Origin: Acidobacteria bacterium 13_1_20CM_3_53_8
GTDB taxonomy: Bacteria; Acidobacteriota; Blastocatellia; Pyrinomonadales; Pyrinomonadaceae
Direction: 5' to 3'
Length of the DNA: 38,783 nucleotides
Assembly: GCA_001920415.1 (NCBI GenBank)
Contig: MNJR01000144.1
Coordinates: forward strand, 1 to 38,783
Shown here in pieces: positions 23,853 to 31,407 of the stretch. The notes beneath the pieces were generated by a model. That model was not told where the DNA came from. It searched no databases and saw only the letters and a list, made by a program, of their open reading frames with translations. A program made the position numbers and the translations under genes. How positions within the stretch are numbered: position 1 is the first letter of the stretch; each line of letters starts with the position of its first letter.

Positions 23853-24148
23853 GAGCAATTGCCATAGGTGTTGAAATAGCTGCTGCGACCTGCACAGTAA
23901 TAGGCGAAGTCTTAATGGAAATCAAGAGGAATAGATAGATTTTTCTCGTGGTTGACATTCGCTCGCTATGGTTCACGCTCCGTAAAGCTGTAAAATTTAA
24001 CGCTGAAGGCTTGATTATCCTGTTAACCTTCGGCAACATTTGTCTTCGATGCTGGCATCAATAGAAGCGTCGGAGATTGAAAAAGCGCTTTTCGCCCTAA
24101 AACTCTCCCGTCTCTTTTCGTTAATGACAATTCAGAAGGAGCTATCGT
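23853..24148. other. 296-nt upstream region of the OmpA-like gene, no gene seen
   Basis: No coding frame or clear RNA structure is visible. The last bases hold AAGGAG at about 24137, a good ribosome-binding site for the ATG at 24149. The divergent lipoprotein promoter would lie on the far side of the family B repeat. Confidence 0.5.
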
Positions 24149-25741
24149 ATGCGTAACCGACTCCGCTCCCCTCTCTCTTACACGCGCTTATCCAGCGCAA
24201 TCTTTACAGTTCTCTTTCTTGCAATCGTGGCCGCAGCGCAGAGCGATGTTCCGCGCCAGACCATAGCCGTCACGTACCCGCTTGATGAAACGGTGGTCGT
24301 AAAATTTCGCGGCACGACTCGTCTGCCACGCCTTTCCGGGACGGCCAAGATTAGAAGAGCCGGGAGGCGTGGGACGCGCGTTGAGTTGAGCGTAGATAAT
24401 CTGCCGCGCGCATCCGAACTCGGCGGCGTTTACACGACCTACGTGCTGTGGGCTATCTCGCCCGAAGGGCACATTGATAACCTTGGCGAGATAAAGAGAA
24501 GCGGCAGCAATTTCATTGATTCTAAACTGGACGTGACAACGCCGCTTCAAACTTTCGCGTTGATGGTTACAGCCGAACCGCATTTTCTGGTTCGCAGTCC
24601 GAGCCGAATGGTCGTACTGGAAAACCTACCGCCTCAACGACCCGGCGATGCGCAGATTGCCACCGTAAACGTTCAATATCTTGGCAACACCAGCGATTAT
24701 TTCAACGACCCGCAGATTCCAGAGATTGCCGATAGCGACCTGCGCGAAACGCCAACATCTTTGCTGGGAGCGCGACAGGCTATCAACCTTGCGCGCTACG
24801 CGGGCGCAGACAGAGATGCGGCGGACGAATTAAAAGAGGCGCAGCAACAGCTTGAGCAGGCTGAGAACGCATGGCGTTTGCATCAACCGACTCCAGAGAT
24901 TGACGCGCTCTCTCGTAGGGCAACCAGTCTAGGCGCGCATGCAGAAGAGATGGCGGGGACGCGCAAGGCAGCACGTCTTCGGCGTGAGGATACAGAAAGA
25001 CGCGACGCTGCGATACGCGATGCAGAGCGGTCTGCGTCTAGCGCCGAGGAGCAGATAACGCAACTCAGAACGGCTCTGGAAAGAGAGCAGCGACAGCGCG
25101 AGAATGCCGAACGCGATCTTGGAAACGCAAACGAGCAGGTGCGCGATCTGCGCTCTGAAATTGCGCGTATGCGAGAAGAGTTGGAGCGGGTCAGAGCCGA
25201 ATCGGAGCAGGCGAAACTTCAGCTTGCACGCATAGAGGGTGAGCGCGCGGCTGAACAGGCCAGACAGAACGCAGTGCAGCGTGCACAGCAGCAACAGGCT
25301 TCAGCCGCTAATTTCCGCCAGAGCCTGTCGCAATTCGGAAATGTGCGCGAGACTTCGCGCGGCCTCGTTCTGGTTCTACCTGAATCCTTCTGGGCTAATG
25401 CGCGAAAGAGCGATTTAACGGCTGCGGCAAATGCTAAGCTTGAACCGCTCGCGGCGCTCTTAGCCAATAATCCTGATTACCAGATCGTCATAGAATCTTT
25501 CACGGACAATCGCGGAGACCAGAACGAATTGCAGAAGCTGACGCAGGATCGCGCGCAGGCGATTGCCGAGCGACTGGTGTCAGCCGGAGTTGACAGTGGT
25601 CGGATTCAAGCGACAGGGCAGGGCGGCGGCAACCCTCTGGCGTCGAATGCAACACTGTCAGGCAGACAGCGCAATCGCCGCACTGAAATCACTTTCATAC
25701 TTCAATCTCAACCGAGCGCAGCGACAAGCGCGCAGCCATAA
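24149..25741 (+). CDS. OmpA-family outer-membrane/peptidoglycan-associated protein with coiled coil
   Basis: The 530-residue protein has a signal peptide (cleavage near AAAQS, residue 31) and a beta-rich N-terminal part (about 35-170). A helical segment (about 200-395) contains a DUF4398-like block (ARYAGADRDAADELKEAQQQLEQAENAW) and a long Glu/Arg/Gln-rich coiled coil. A C-terminal OmpA domain (about 405-520) has LEPLAALLANNPDYQIVIES, the peptidoglycan-binding NELQKLTQDRAQAIAERLVSAGV and GRQRNRRTEI. It would anchor the envelope to peptidoglycan. The ribosome-binding site is AAGGAG. Its TAA stop is the first base group of the following heptamer repeat. Confidence 0.9.
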   Translation: MRNRLRSPLSYTRLSSAIFTVLFLAIVAAAQSDVPRQTIAVTYPLDETVVVKFRGTTRLPRLSGTAKIRRAGRRGTRVELSVDNLPRASELGGVYTTYVLWAISPEGHIDNLGEIKRSGSNFIDSKLDVTTPLQTFALMVTAEPHFLVRSPSRMVVLENLPPQRPGDAQIATVNVQYLGNTSDYFNDPQIPEIADSDLRETPTSLLGARQAINLARYAGADRDAADELKEAQQQLEQAENAWRLHQPTPEIDALSRRATSLGAHAEEMAGTRKAARLRREDTERRDAAIRDAERSASSAEEQITQLRTALEREQRQRENAERDLGNANEQVRDLRSEIARMREELERVRAESEQAKLQLARIEGERAAEQARQNAVQRAQQQQASAANFRQSLSQFGNVRETSRGLVLVLPESFWANARKSDLTAAANAKLEPLAALLANNPDYQIVIESFTDNRGDQNELQKLTQDRAQAIAERLVSAGVDSGRIQATGQGGGNPLASNATLSGRQRNRRTEITFILQSQPSAATSAQP

Positions 25742-25870
25742 AAGGCAAAAGAAAGGCAAAAGGTAGAAGTAAAAAGGTAAAAGTATGGACACGCCTTGCA
25801 GGCGTGAATTATAAATTAAAAATGGCTTTGGCCTAACTTTTGCCTTTTACCTTTTTACTTTTACCTTTTT
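25741..25870. repeat. Heptamer-arm inverted repeat with conserved loop, copy 1
   Basis: GGCAAAA/GGTAAAA/GTAAAAA units at 25741-25784 are mirrored at 25834-25870. The loop (about 25785-25833) contains CACGCC-TTGCA-GGCGTG followed by AATTATAAATTAAAAATGGC. Nearly the same loop recurs at 27975-28091 and 30445-30584. The element runs from the OmpA-like stop codon to 1 nt before the kinase ATG. Confidence 0.92.
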
Positions 25871-25871
25871 T

Positions 25872-27968
25872 ATGTCGCTGCTTGAAGCAATACAACTGAT
25901 TGGTTACAGCACGGGCGCGGCGCTCCATCTGTGGATGGGAGCGCTGCTGTGGCGTCGTCGTCGCGGGCTAAATCGCGTAGAGCGCGTGCTGCTCGCGCTG
26001 ACCCTTGGCTTCGGACTGTGGCACGCGAGCAATCTCTTCATCACGCTTCATACAGTCCTGGGTCTGGACATAGAGAGATGGAGCACGCTTATGCGCATTG
26101 CGGACACGGTCGCCGTCATGAGCATAACGCTCTCTTACTCACTGCTTCTTCACGCGCACCTTCATCTATGGGCTGCTGCGAATTCGCGCCCGCTCCGTCT
26201 GAACGAGCGCGTACGCATCTTTCTCTCTTACATCCCTGCGCTCTTTCTCTTCATAGTAGTGCCGCTCATCTGGCAGGGCGCTTACGCGCCGCTCTTCGTG
26301 AAGGTGTCGCGTTACGTTCTGCCGTTTGCTGTCTGGGCCGCCTACGTGCTTGCGCTGGTGGCCGCGACGGACATTCTCATCGCGCGACGATCCGAGTCTG
26401 CTAGCGAGCGGCGCTGGATGATGATCGTCGCCGCGTCGCTTCTAATCATTGCAGTGATGGTTATCGCCACCTACGGCTTTCACCTGGGCGAAGGGACAAG
26501 TCTTGGGCTTTACCTGAAGACTATAACGAACTTGGGGTCGCTGCTTCCTTCTGCGCTCATAGCCTACTACATTTATCGTTATCACTACCTTGAGTTGATT
26601 ATCAAAGAGAGTTTGATAATCGCGTCGTTCGCTGCGGTCGTGCTGGCAATCTACCTTTACGGCATTCGCACGTTCGCCGAATGGGTTACGGCGCGCTATG
26701 GTCTTCGCGCAGGCGCGGTTGAAGCTCTTTTGATACTTGGTCTGGCGCTCTCCGCCGCTCCGTTTCGCAGGTGGCTGGAGAATAGATTCCGAAAACTCTT
26801 TGAGCAGGAAGCCTCGCTTTACCGCGACGTGGTCGCTCGCATAGGCTCGCTCGGTGGCCGTTACAAGGAGTTGCCGGAACTACTGCGTTTCGCTGAAGAG
26901 CGAACTGCGCAAACCCTTGGACTGCGCAGCGTGAGAATCATTCCTCGCTCATTCGATTCTATGGAAGAGAGTTCAGGACAGAATGAGGACAAAACTGAAG
27001 CGCGGCAAATTGAGAGTGAAGATGAGAGGTTTGCTATTAGGACAGAGGGGATTCTTAAACTCGCTCAAGAGAGCGGCCTGAGTGTGATAGAGGGTGAACC
27101 CGGTTTGCGCGAACTCGGTTGTGATCTGGCTTTTCCCCTAAAACGCGAGAATGAGCTTTTCGGCGTGATGCTCGTCGAAGGTTCGCCAGATGCTCTGACA
27201 GATGACGCGCGCGCCGTTCTTGAAGTGCTCGCAGGTCAGATAGCAATTGCTATTGAAGACTGCTGGCTCGTTGAAAAGAACGTTAAGCTAGAAAAGCGTG
27301 TGGCGCATGGCGAAAGGCTGGCGGCACTGGGACAGATGGCCGCGACGGTCGCGCATGAAGTCAAAAATCCGCTCTCGGCCATAAAATCTATTGCGCAGGT
27401 GATGAGCGAGGACGAGAAGTTGATGGGCGAGTACAGCCGCGACCTAAGCCTCATCATTGGCGAGACAGATCGCCTGAGCCGCAGCGTTACACAGCTTCTC
27501 AGTTTCGCAAGACACTCGCCGCCACCGGGCGCTCCTTCCCGTGTTGACGATCTTGTTCAGACAGTCGTTGATCTTTTCCGCCCTGAAGCCAGAACGCGCA
27601 ACGTCACACTCGAAATCCGTTGCGACGTTGACACGGAGCTTAACGGGGCGAGCGCCGCCGCCGTGCGTGACGCGCTATCGAACCTTCTCATCAACGCAGC
27701 GCAGGCCACGCCAAGAGGAGGTCGAGTGAGAATCGAGGCCGCTAAAGATAATGATTCGATCTGCATCTCCGTGACAGATTCTGGGCCGGGCGTGCCCGTC
27801 TCTGTGCGACAGAAAATTTGGGAACCGTTCTTCACAACCAGACAGCGCGGCACAGGACTCGGACTCGCCATTGTGCGCAAACGCATGGAAGAGATAGGCG
27901 GACGAGCGCGCCTCTCAACTTCAACCAACGGCCAGGGCGCGCGATTCGAGTTGCTCATCCCTTCATAA
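25872..27968 (+). CDS. Membrane sensor histidine kinase (7-9 TM, GAF, HisKA, HATPase)
   Basis: The 698-residue protein has about 270 N-terminal residues with roughly seven to nine membrane segments. A GAF domain follows (about 330-465, LAFPLKRENELFGVMLVEG and LEVLAGQIAIAIED). The HisKA domain has the phospho-acceptor His495 in TVAHEVKNPLSAIKS, and the HATPase has the N box DALSNLLINAAQATP, G1 DSGPGVP and G2 GTGLGLAIV. The layout resembles PrsK-type kinases that pair with sigma54 activators. The NtrC-type regulator at 28945-30396 is the likely partner. The ATG lies 1 nt after a heptamer hairpin and has no Shine-Dalgarno sequence; the next in-frame Met is 21 codons in, inside the first membrane segment. 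Confidence 0.92.
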   Translation: MSLLEAIQLIGYSTGAALHLWMGALLWRRRRGLNRVERVLLALTLGFGLWHASNLFITLHTVLGLDIERWSTLMRIADTVAVMSITLSYSLLLHAHLHLWAAANSRPLRLNERVRIFLSYIPALFLFIVVPLIWQGAYAPLFVKVSRYVLPFAVWAAYVLALVAATDILIARRSESASERRWMMIVAASLLIIAVMVIATYGFHLGEGTSLGLYLKTITNLGSLLPSALIAYYIYRYHYLELIIKESLIIASFAAVVLAIYLYGIRTFAEWVTARYGLRAGAVEALLILGLALSAAPFRRWLENRFRKLFEQEASLYRDVVARIGSLGGRYKELPELLRFAEERTAQTLGLRSVRIIPRSFDSMEESSGQNEDKTEARQIESEDERFAIRTEGILKLAQESGLSVIEGEPGLRELGCDLAFPLKRENELFGVMLVEGSPDALTDDARAVLEVLAGQIAIAIEDCWLVEKNVKLEKRVAHGERLAALGQMAATVAHEVKNPLSAIKSIAQVMSEDEKLMGEYSRDLSLIIGETDRLSRSVTQLLSFARHSPPPGAPSRVDDLVQTVVDLFRPEARTRNVTLEIRCDVDTELNGASAAAVRDALSNLLINAAQATPRGGRVRIEAAKDNDSICISVTDSGPGVPVSVRQKIWEPFFTTRQRGTGLGLAIVRKRMEEIGGRARLSTSTNGQGARFELLIPS

Positions 27969-27974
27969 AGATAG

Positions 27975-28091
27975 AAGGCAAAAGTAAAAAGGTAAAAGGT
28001 AAAAGTGTGGACACGCCTTGCAGGCGTGAATTATAAATTAAAAATGGCTTTGGCCTAACTTTTACCTTTTGCCTTTTTACTTTTGCCTTTC
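27975..28091. repeat. Heptamer-arm inverted repeat with conserved loop, copy 2
   Basis: Units GGCAAAA/GTAAAAA/GGTAAAA at 27976-28005 mirror 28058-28090. The loop, with CACGCC-TTGCA-GGCGTG and AATTATAAATTAAAAATGGC, is almost identical to copy 1 at 25741-25870. It starts a few bases after the kinase stop codon. Confidence 0.92.
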
Positions 28092-28191
28092 TCTAATCTT
28101 GCAGGAACTTTCATTTAACGGCAGCGTGTCAGCATGCAGAGCGCGTAAATAGTCTCACGCGCCGAAAATTTTCGCAGAAGGAGAAACCGTT

Positions 28192-28857
28192 ATGTCTCGT
28201 TTCAAAAGACTCTTGATGTCTATGCTGCTTGTAACGCTGTGCGCGTTTATGTTCGCTCCCACGACGCTTGCTCAACAGTCTCAACCAGCGCAAGCCTCGC
28301 AGCAGAGGCGCGCGAGCAGCGTGAACATGAATGCGCAAATCTATTTGATCATAGGTAGAAACCAGCAGGTTTCGGATGAAAGGCTTCCTCAACCGCTCGA
28401 ATCTGTGATGAGAGAATTACGCTCGTCGCTCCCGTACAAAAACTACGGAGTTGCTGCCGTACTTGTTACACGCTTTCAGGATGAAGGACGCGTAAGTCTT
28501 AGATGGAACGGCGGCGCGTTGTTCGCTCCGAATGCAAATGATCAGACTTTCGCGCGCACGCCTAGCTTCAACGAGTTCAAGATTGATGACATACGCATAA
28601 TAGAAGATACACAGGGGCGACCTGTGATACGACTAACGAATCTTTCATTCGCCACACACTTTCCAATTCAGGTGGGCACTACGCTCTCTGCAAACGGTAC
28701 TGGTGCCGCTCCTGAAATCCATTACGAGAACACAGGCATCTGGACAACCATTAGCCTCCATGAAGGAGAACCTGCGGTCGTCGGCAGCGTTAATGTAGGC
28801 CCTGCCGGTGACGCTCTAATCCTAGTCGTTTCCGTTAAGCGCGCAGCAGAGTTCTGA
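28192..28857 (+). CDS. Secreted protein of unknown function between kinase and regulator
   Basis: The 221-residue protein has a signal peptide (KRLLMSMLLVTLCAFMFAPTTLAQ), a Gln/Ala/Ser-rich spacer and a mature domain of about 165 residues. The mature part is predicted beta-rich: IYLIIGRNQQVSDERLPQPL, LPYKNYGVAAVLVTRFQDEG, IQVGTTLSANG and a C-terminal VVGSVNVGPAGDALILVVSV. I do not recognise the family. The LxSLPYKNY-type block recalls small domains in secretion or pilus-related proteins, but this is a weak impression. AAGGAG precedes the ATG. Its position between a histidine kinase and an NtrC-type activator suggests a target or sensor accessory of that system. Confidence 0.75.
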   Translation: MSRFKRLLMSMLLVTLCAFMFAPTTLAQQSQPAQASQQRRASSVNMNAQIYLIIGRNQQVSDERLPQPLESVMRELRSSLPYKNYGVAAVLVTRFQDEGRVSLRWNGGALFAPNANDQTFARTPSFNEFKIDDIRIIEDTQGRPVIRLTNLSFATHFPIQVGTTLSANGTGAAPEIHYENTGIWTTISLHEGEPAVVGSVNVGPAGDALILVVSVKRAAEF

Positions 28858-28894
28858 TTTTAAGGCGCGATAATCCCGTCTCTCTCACCTAGCG

Positions 28895-28910
28895 TGGCAC
28901 GCTGCGCGCA
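28895..28910 (+). promoter_or_regulatory. Putative sigma54 (-24/-12) promoter
   Basis: TGGCACGCTGCGCGCA fits the sigma54 consensus in the -24 half (TGGCACG, full match) and has GC at the required spacing in the -12 half, though the two Ts before it are replaced. Transcription would start near 28921, giving a leader of about 24 nt to the NtrC-type gene. This would be autoregulation by the activator. Confidence 0.45.
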
Positions 28911-28944
28911 AGCGAACTTTTCCCGAAAGTGATAAATTAATCGC

Positions 28945-30396
28945 ATGGGAGCGAAGGGAAACGTCTTGCGACTGCTTATTGTTGACGACGAAGAGGCCGC
29001 GCGTTACGGCATGCGCCGGGCGCTCTCCACATTTGGTTACGAAATTTCTGAGGCCGAAAGCGCAGAGGCCGCGCGCATTCTGGTAGAGAAACAGCAGCCT
29101 GATCTGTTGCTGCTCGATATGAATCTGCCGGGCGCGAGCGGCCTTGATCTTTTGCGCGAGCTACAGGATGAAAAAAAAGAAGCGCCGCTCGTAGTGATAA
29201 TAACCGCGCACGGCTCTGAACGAATGGCAGTCGAGGCTGTCAAATCCGGCGCTTACGATTACCTCTCGAAACCTTTTGAAGTTGATGACCTGCGCCTCGT
29301 CGTCAACAACGCATTAGAGACCATCAGGTTGAGGCGCGAGAACCGCAGCCTTCGCCGTCGCATAGAGAGCGAGGATGTTAAGCGCGGCGCGCTGCTTGGA
29401 GTTTCAGGAGCGATGGAGCGCGTGCGCTCCATGATAGAAAAGGTCGCAGAGACGGACGCGACCGTTCTTGTGCGCGGAGAATCAGGAACGGGAAAAGAGT
29501 TGGTCGCGCGCGAGATTCACGACAGAAGTTCTACAAGAAGAGACGGCGCTTTTGTAGCAGTAAATTGCGCCGCGCTGCCCGCCGAGCTAATCGAATCCGA
29601 GCTATTCGGCCACGAAAAGGGCGCATTTACGGGCGCTAGCGCGAGACGACAGGGAAAGTTTGAGCAGGCCGATGGCGGCACTCTCTTCCTGGACGAGATT
29701 GGAGACATGAGCGCGAACGTGCAGGCCAAACTCCTTCGCGCGCTCGAAGAGAGACGAATAGAACGTCTGGGCGGAACGGAATCAATCCCCGTTAACGTTA
29801 GAATCGTGAGCGCCACGCACCGTCCACTTGAACAGGAAATCTCTAATGGGAATTTCAGGGCAGACCTCTTCTATCGTCTACGCGTAGTCACAATTGAAAT
29901 CCCTCCCTTGCGCGAACGCCGCGAAGACATTCCTGTGCTAGCGGAATCTTTCGCACAACTCTCAGCCGAAAAATTCTCTCTGCCAGTGCGACCGATTGCG
30001 CAAACGGCGCTGCGCACTCTGATTGATTACGACTGGCACGGAAACGTGCGCGAATTGCGCAACGCCATAGAGCGCGCAGTAATCTTCGCTGAAGGCGACG
30101 AGATTCGTGAGCGCGATATGCCTGAAGAGATTAAGCCATCGCAAGCGCGCGTTCAGACGAAACAGATTGGAGAAGAAGGCGAGGAGATGCTGGACGTTCC
30201 TTTCACCGCAAGTTTTCGGGATGATAGAAAGGAGTTCGAGCGGCGCTACATTGCGCGCTGTCTGGAAGAGACTGGCGGGAACGTTACGCGAGCAGCCGCT
30301 ATCTTAGGCATGCACCGTCAATCGCTTCAACACAAATTGCGCGAGCTTGGACTCGCCCGGCGATATGTTTCTCTTGCGGAGAAGGAGCAAGAATAA
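28945..30396 (+). CDS. NtrC-family sigma54-dependent response regulator
   Basis: The 483-residue protein has a receiver domain (about 8-125; Asp14/Asp15, phospho-acceptor Asp58 in LLLDMNLPG, Lys in YLSKPFEVDD). An AAA+ domain follows (about 150-375) with Walker A GESGTGKELVARE, the sigma54-contacting GAFTGA loop (ELFGHEKGAFTGA), Walker B GGTLFLDEIGDM and the arginine-finger region. The C-terminal Fis-type HTH reads GGNVTRAAAILGMHRQSLQHKLRELG. It activates sigma54 promoters. The histidine kinase about 1 kb upstream is the likely phosphodonor. The start ATG is chosen as the only one preceding the receiver domain. Confidence 0.95.
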   Translation: MGAKGNVLRLLIVDDEEAARYGMRRALSTFGYEISEAESAEAARILVEKQQPDLLLLDMNLPGASGLDLLRELQDEKKEAPLVVIITAHGSERMAVEAVKSGAYDYLSKPFEVDDLRLVVNNALETIRLRRENRSLRRRIESEDVKRGALLGVSGAMERVRSMIEKVAETDATVLVRGESGTGKELVAREIHDRSSTRRDGAFVAVNCAALPAELIESELFGHEKGAFTGASARRQGKFEQADGGTLFLDEIGDMSANVQAKLLRALEERRIERLGGTESIPVNVRIVSATHRPLEQEISNGNFRADLFYRLRVVTIEIPPLRERREDIPVLAESFAQLSAEKFSLPVRPIAQTALRTLIDYDWHGNVRELRNAIERAVIFAEGDEIRERDMPEEIKPSQARVQTKQIGEEGEEMLDVPFTASFRDDRKEFERRYIARCLEETGGNVTRAAAILGMHRQSLQHKLRELGLARRYVSLAEKEQE

Positions 30397-30444
30397 TCCG
30401 ACAGGTGAAAGATACTTGTTGAATCACAGAGAAGATTGTTTTGA

Positions 30445-30584
30445 AAAGGCAAAGATAAAAAGGCAAAGGAAAGGCAAAAGGTAAAAGTAAAAAGGAAAAA
30501 GTGTAGGCACGCCTGCGGCGTGAATTATAAATTAAAAATGGTTTTGTCCTGACTTTTTCCTTTTGCCTTTTTCCTTTTGCCTTC
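30445..30584. repeat. Heptamer-arm inverted repeat with conserved loop, copy 3
   Basis: Long irregular arms of GGCAAAG/GGCAAAA/GTAAAAA units (30445-30499) mirror 30553-30584. The loop has CACGCC-TGC-GGCGTG followed by AATTATAAATTAAAAATGG, the same plan as the copies at 25741 and 27975 but with a shorter hairpin loop. The left arm is longer than the right. Confidence 0.9.
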
Positions 30585-30598
30585 TAATTGAGGGGACT

Positions 30599-31255
30599 AT
30601 GAAAGCTAGAATAGACGCAATCATTCAGCGCAATCAGGCAGAGTATCTTGAAAGACTACATCCGCCGAGTGTGGGCTTAATAGCGGAGATGGAAGAGTAC
30701 GCTGCCCAACATCGCGTGCCGATTGCAGACCGCGAGGTTGCGCTGTTTCTTGAAATCACTGCGCGCGCGATTTCTGCTCGCAGAGTTTTAGAGATAGGAA
30801 TGGCGATTGGCTATTCAGTCATACACTTGCTGCAAGGAATGAATGATGATGGTCTGGTCGTGACGATTGAGCCTAGCGAAGAGATGATAGCGCGCGCGCA
30901 AGACTATTTTTCAAGAGCGGGCGTCGGTGGCCGCGTGCGCATAGAGCGTGGTAAAGCGCTCGATGTGATTCCCGGATTAGATGAGACTTTCGATCTTGTT
31001 TATCTGGACGCTGTGAAAGAGGAGTACACGGATTATCTTGAAAACTGTCTGCCGCTCCTGCGCATTGGCGGCGTAGTCATAGCGGACAACGTTCTGTGGG
31101 GCGGTCAAGTCGCTGGAGAGATTCGCTCGCCGGATCAGACTGCTTCGACCGAAGCGCTGCGACTGTTCAACCAGCATCTCATTCATCATCCTCAACTGCG
31201 CGCCGAAGTGCTCTCATTCGGCGACGGCATCGCGTACGGAGTGAAGATAAAATAG
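30599..31255 (+). CDS. O-methyltransferase (class I SAM-dependent, COMT/YrrM type)
   Basis: The 218-residue protein has the family 3 O-methyltransferase fold: VLEIGMAIGYSVIHLLQGM (SAM motif I), VVTIEPSEEMIARAQ, FDLVYLDAVKEEYTDYLE (metal/SAM-binding Asp) and GGVVIADNVLWGGQV. These enzymes methylate catechol-like or other hydroxyl groups; some act on tRNA. The substrate is unknown. The ATG at 30599 has a GAGGGG ribosome-binding site about 5 nt upstream; a 12-codon upstream extension is translated repeat and is rejected. Confidence 0.9.
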   Translation: MKARIDAIIQRNQAEYLERLHPPSVGLIAEMEEYAAQHRVPIADREVALFLEITARAISARRVLEIGMAIGYSVIHLLQGMNDDGLVVTIEPSEEMIARAQDYFSRAGVGGRVRIERGKALDVIPGLDETFDLVYLDAVKEEYTDYLENCLPLLRIGGVVIADNVLWGGQVAGEIRSPDQTASTEALRLFNQHLIHHPQLRAEVLSFGDGIAYGVKIK

Positions 31256-31270
31256 ATAAGATAAGCATAA

Positions 31271-31366
31271 GGTCAGTACCGCCTGCGGTAGCGGGCGGGT
31301 ATTGTTTTAATTTATCTGTCGAGTCATAAACATTACACCCGCCCGCTACCGCAGGCGGTACTGACC
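31271..31366. repeat. Family C inverted repeat, copy 3 (perfect)
   Basis: Positions 31271-31300 and 31337-31366 are exact complements over 30 bp, with a 36-nt loop. The arm is the same as at 2093-2121. It lies between the O-methyltransferase and threonylcarbamoyl-AMP synthase genes. Confidence 0.94.
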
Positions 31367-31407
31367 GGCATGCATTTCCGCACTCAATTCTCTTGGATCA
31401 GCCGATA

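Noticed and set aside
998-30584. Reading all intergenic hairpins as rho-independent terminators
   Set aside because: Stems of most elements are A/T-rich, lack a following T-tract, and several lie in divergent gaps. Two true terminators with T-tracts were found elsewhere (6110-6156, 9873-9907).
998-31366. CRISPR array interpretation of the regular repeats
   Set aside because: Repeats are inverted pairs in separate gaps, not direct repeats with unique spacers, and no cas genes are present.
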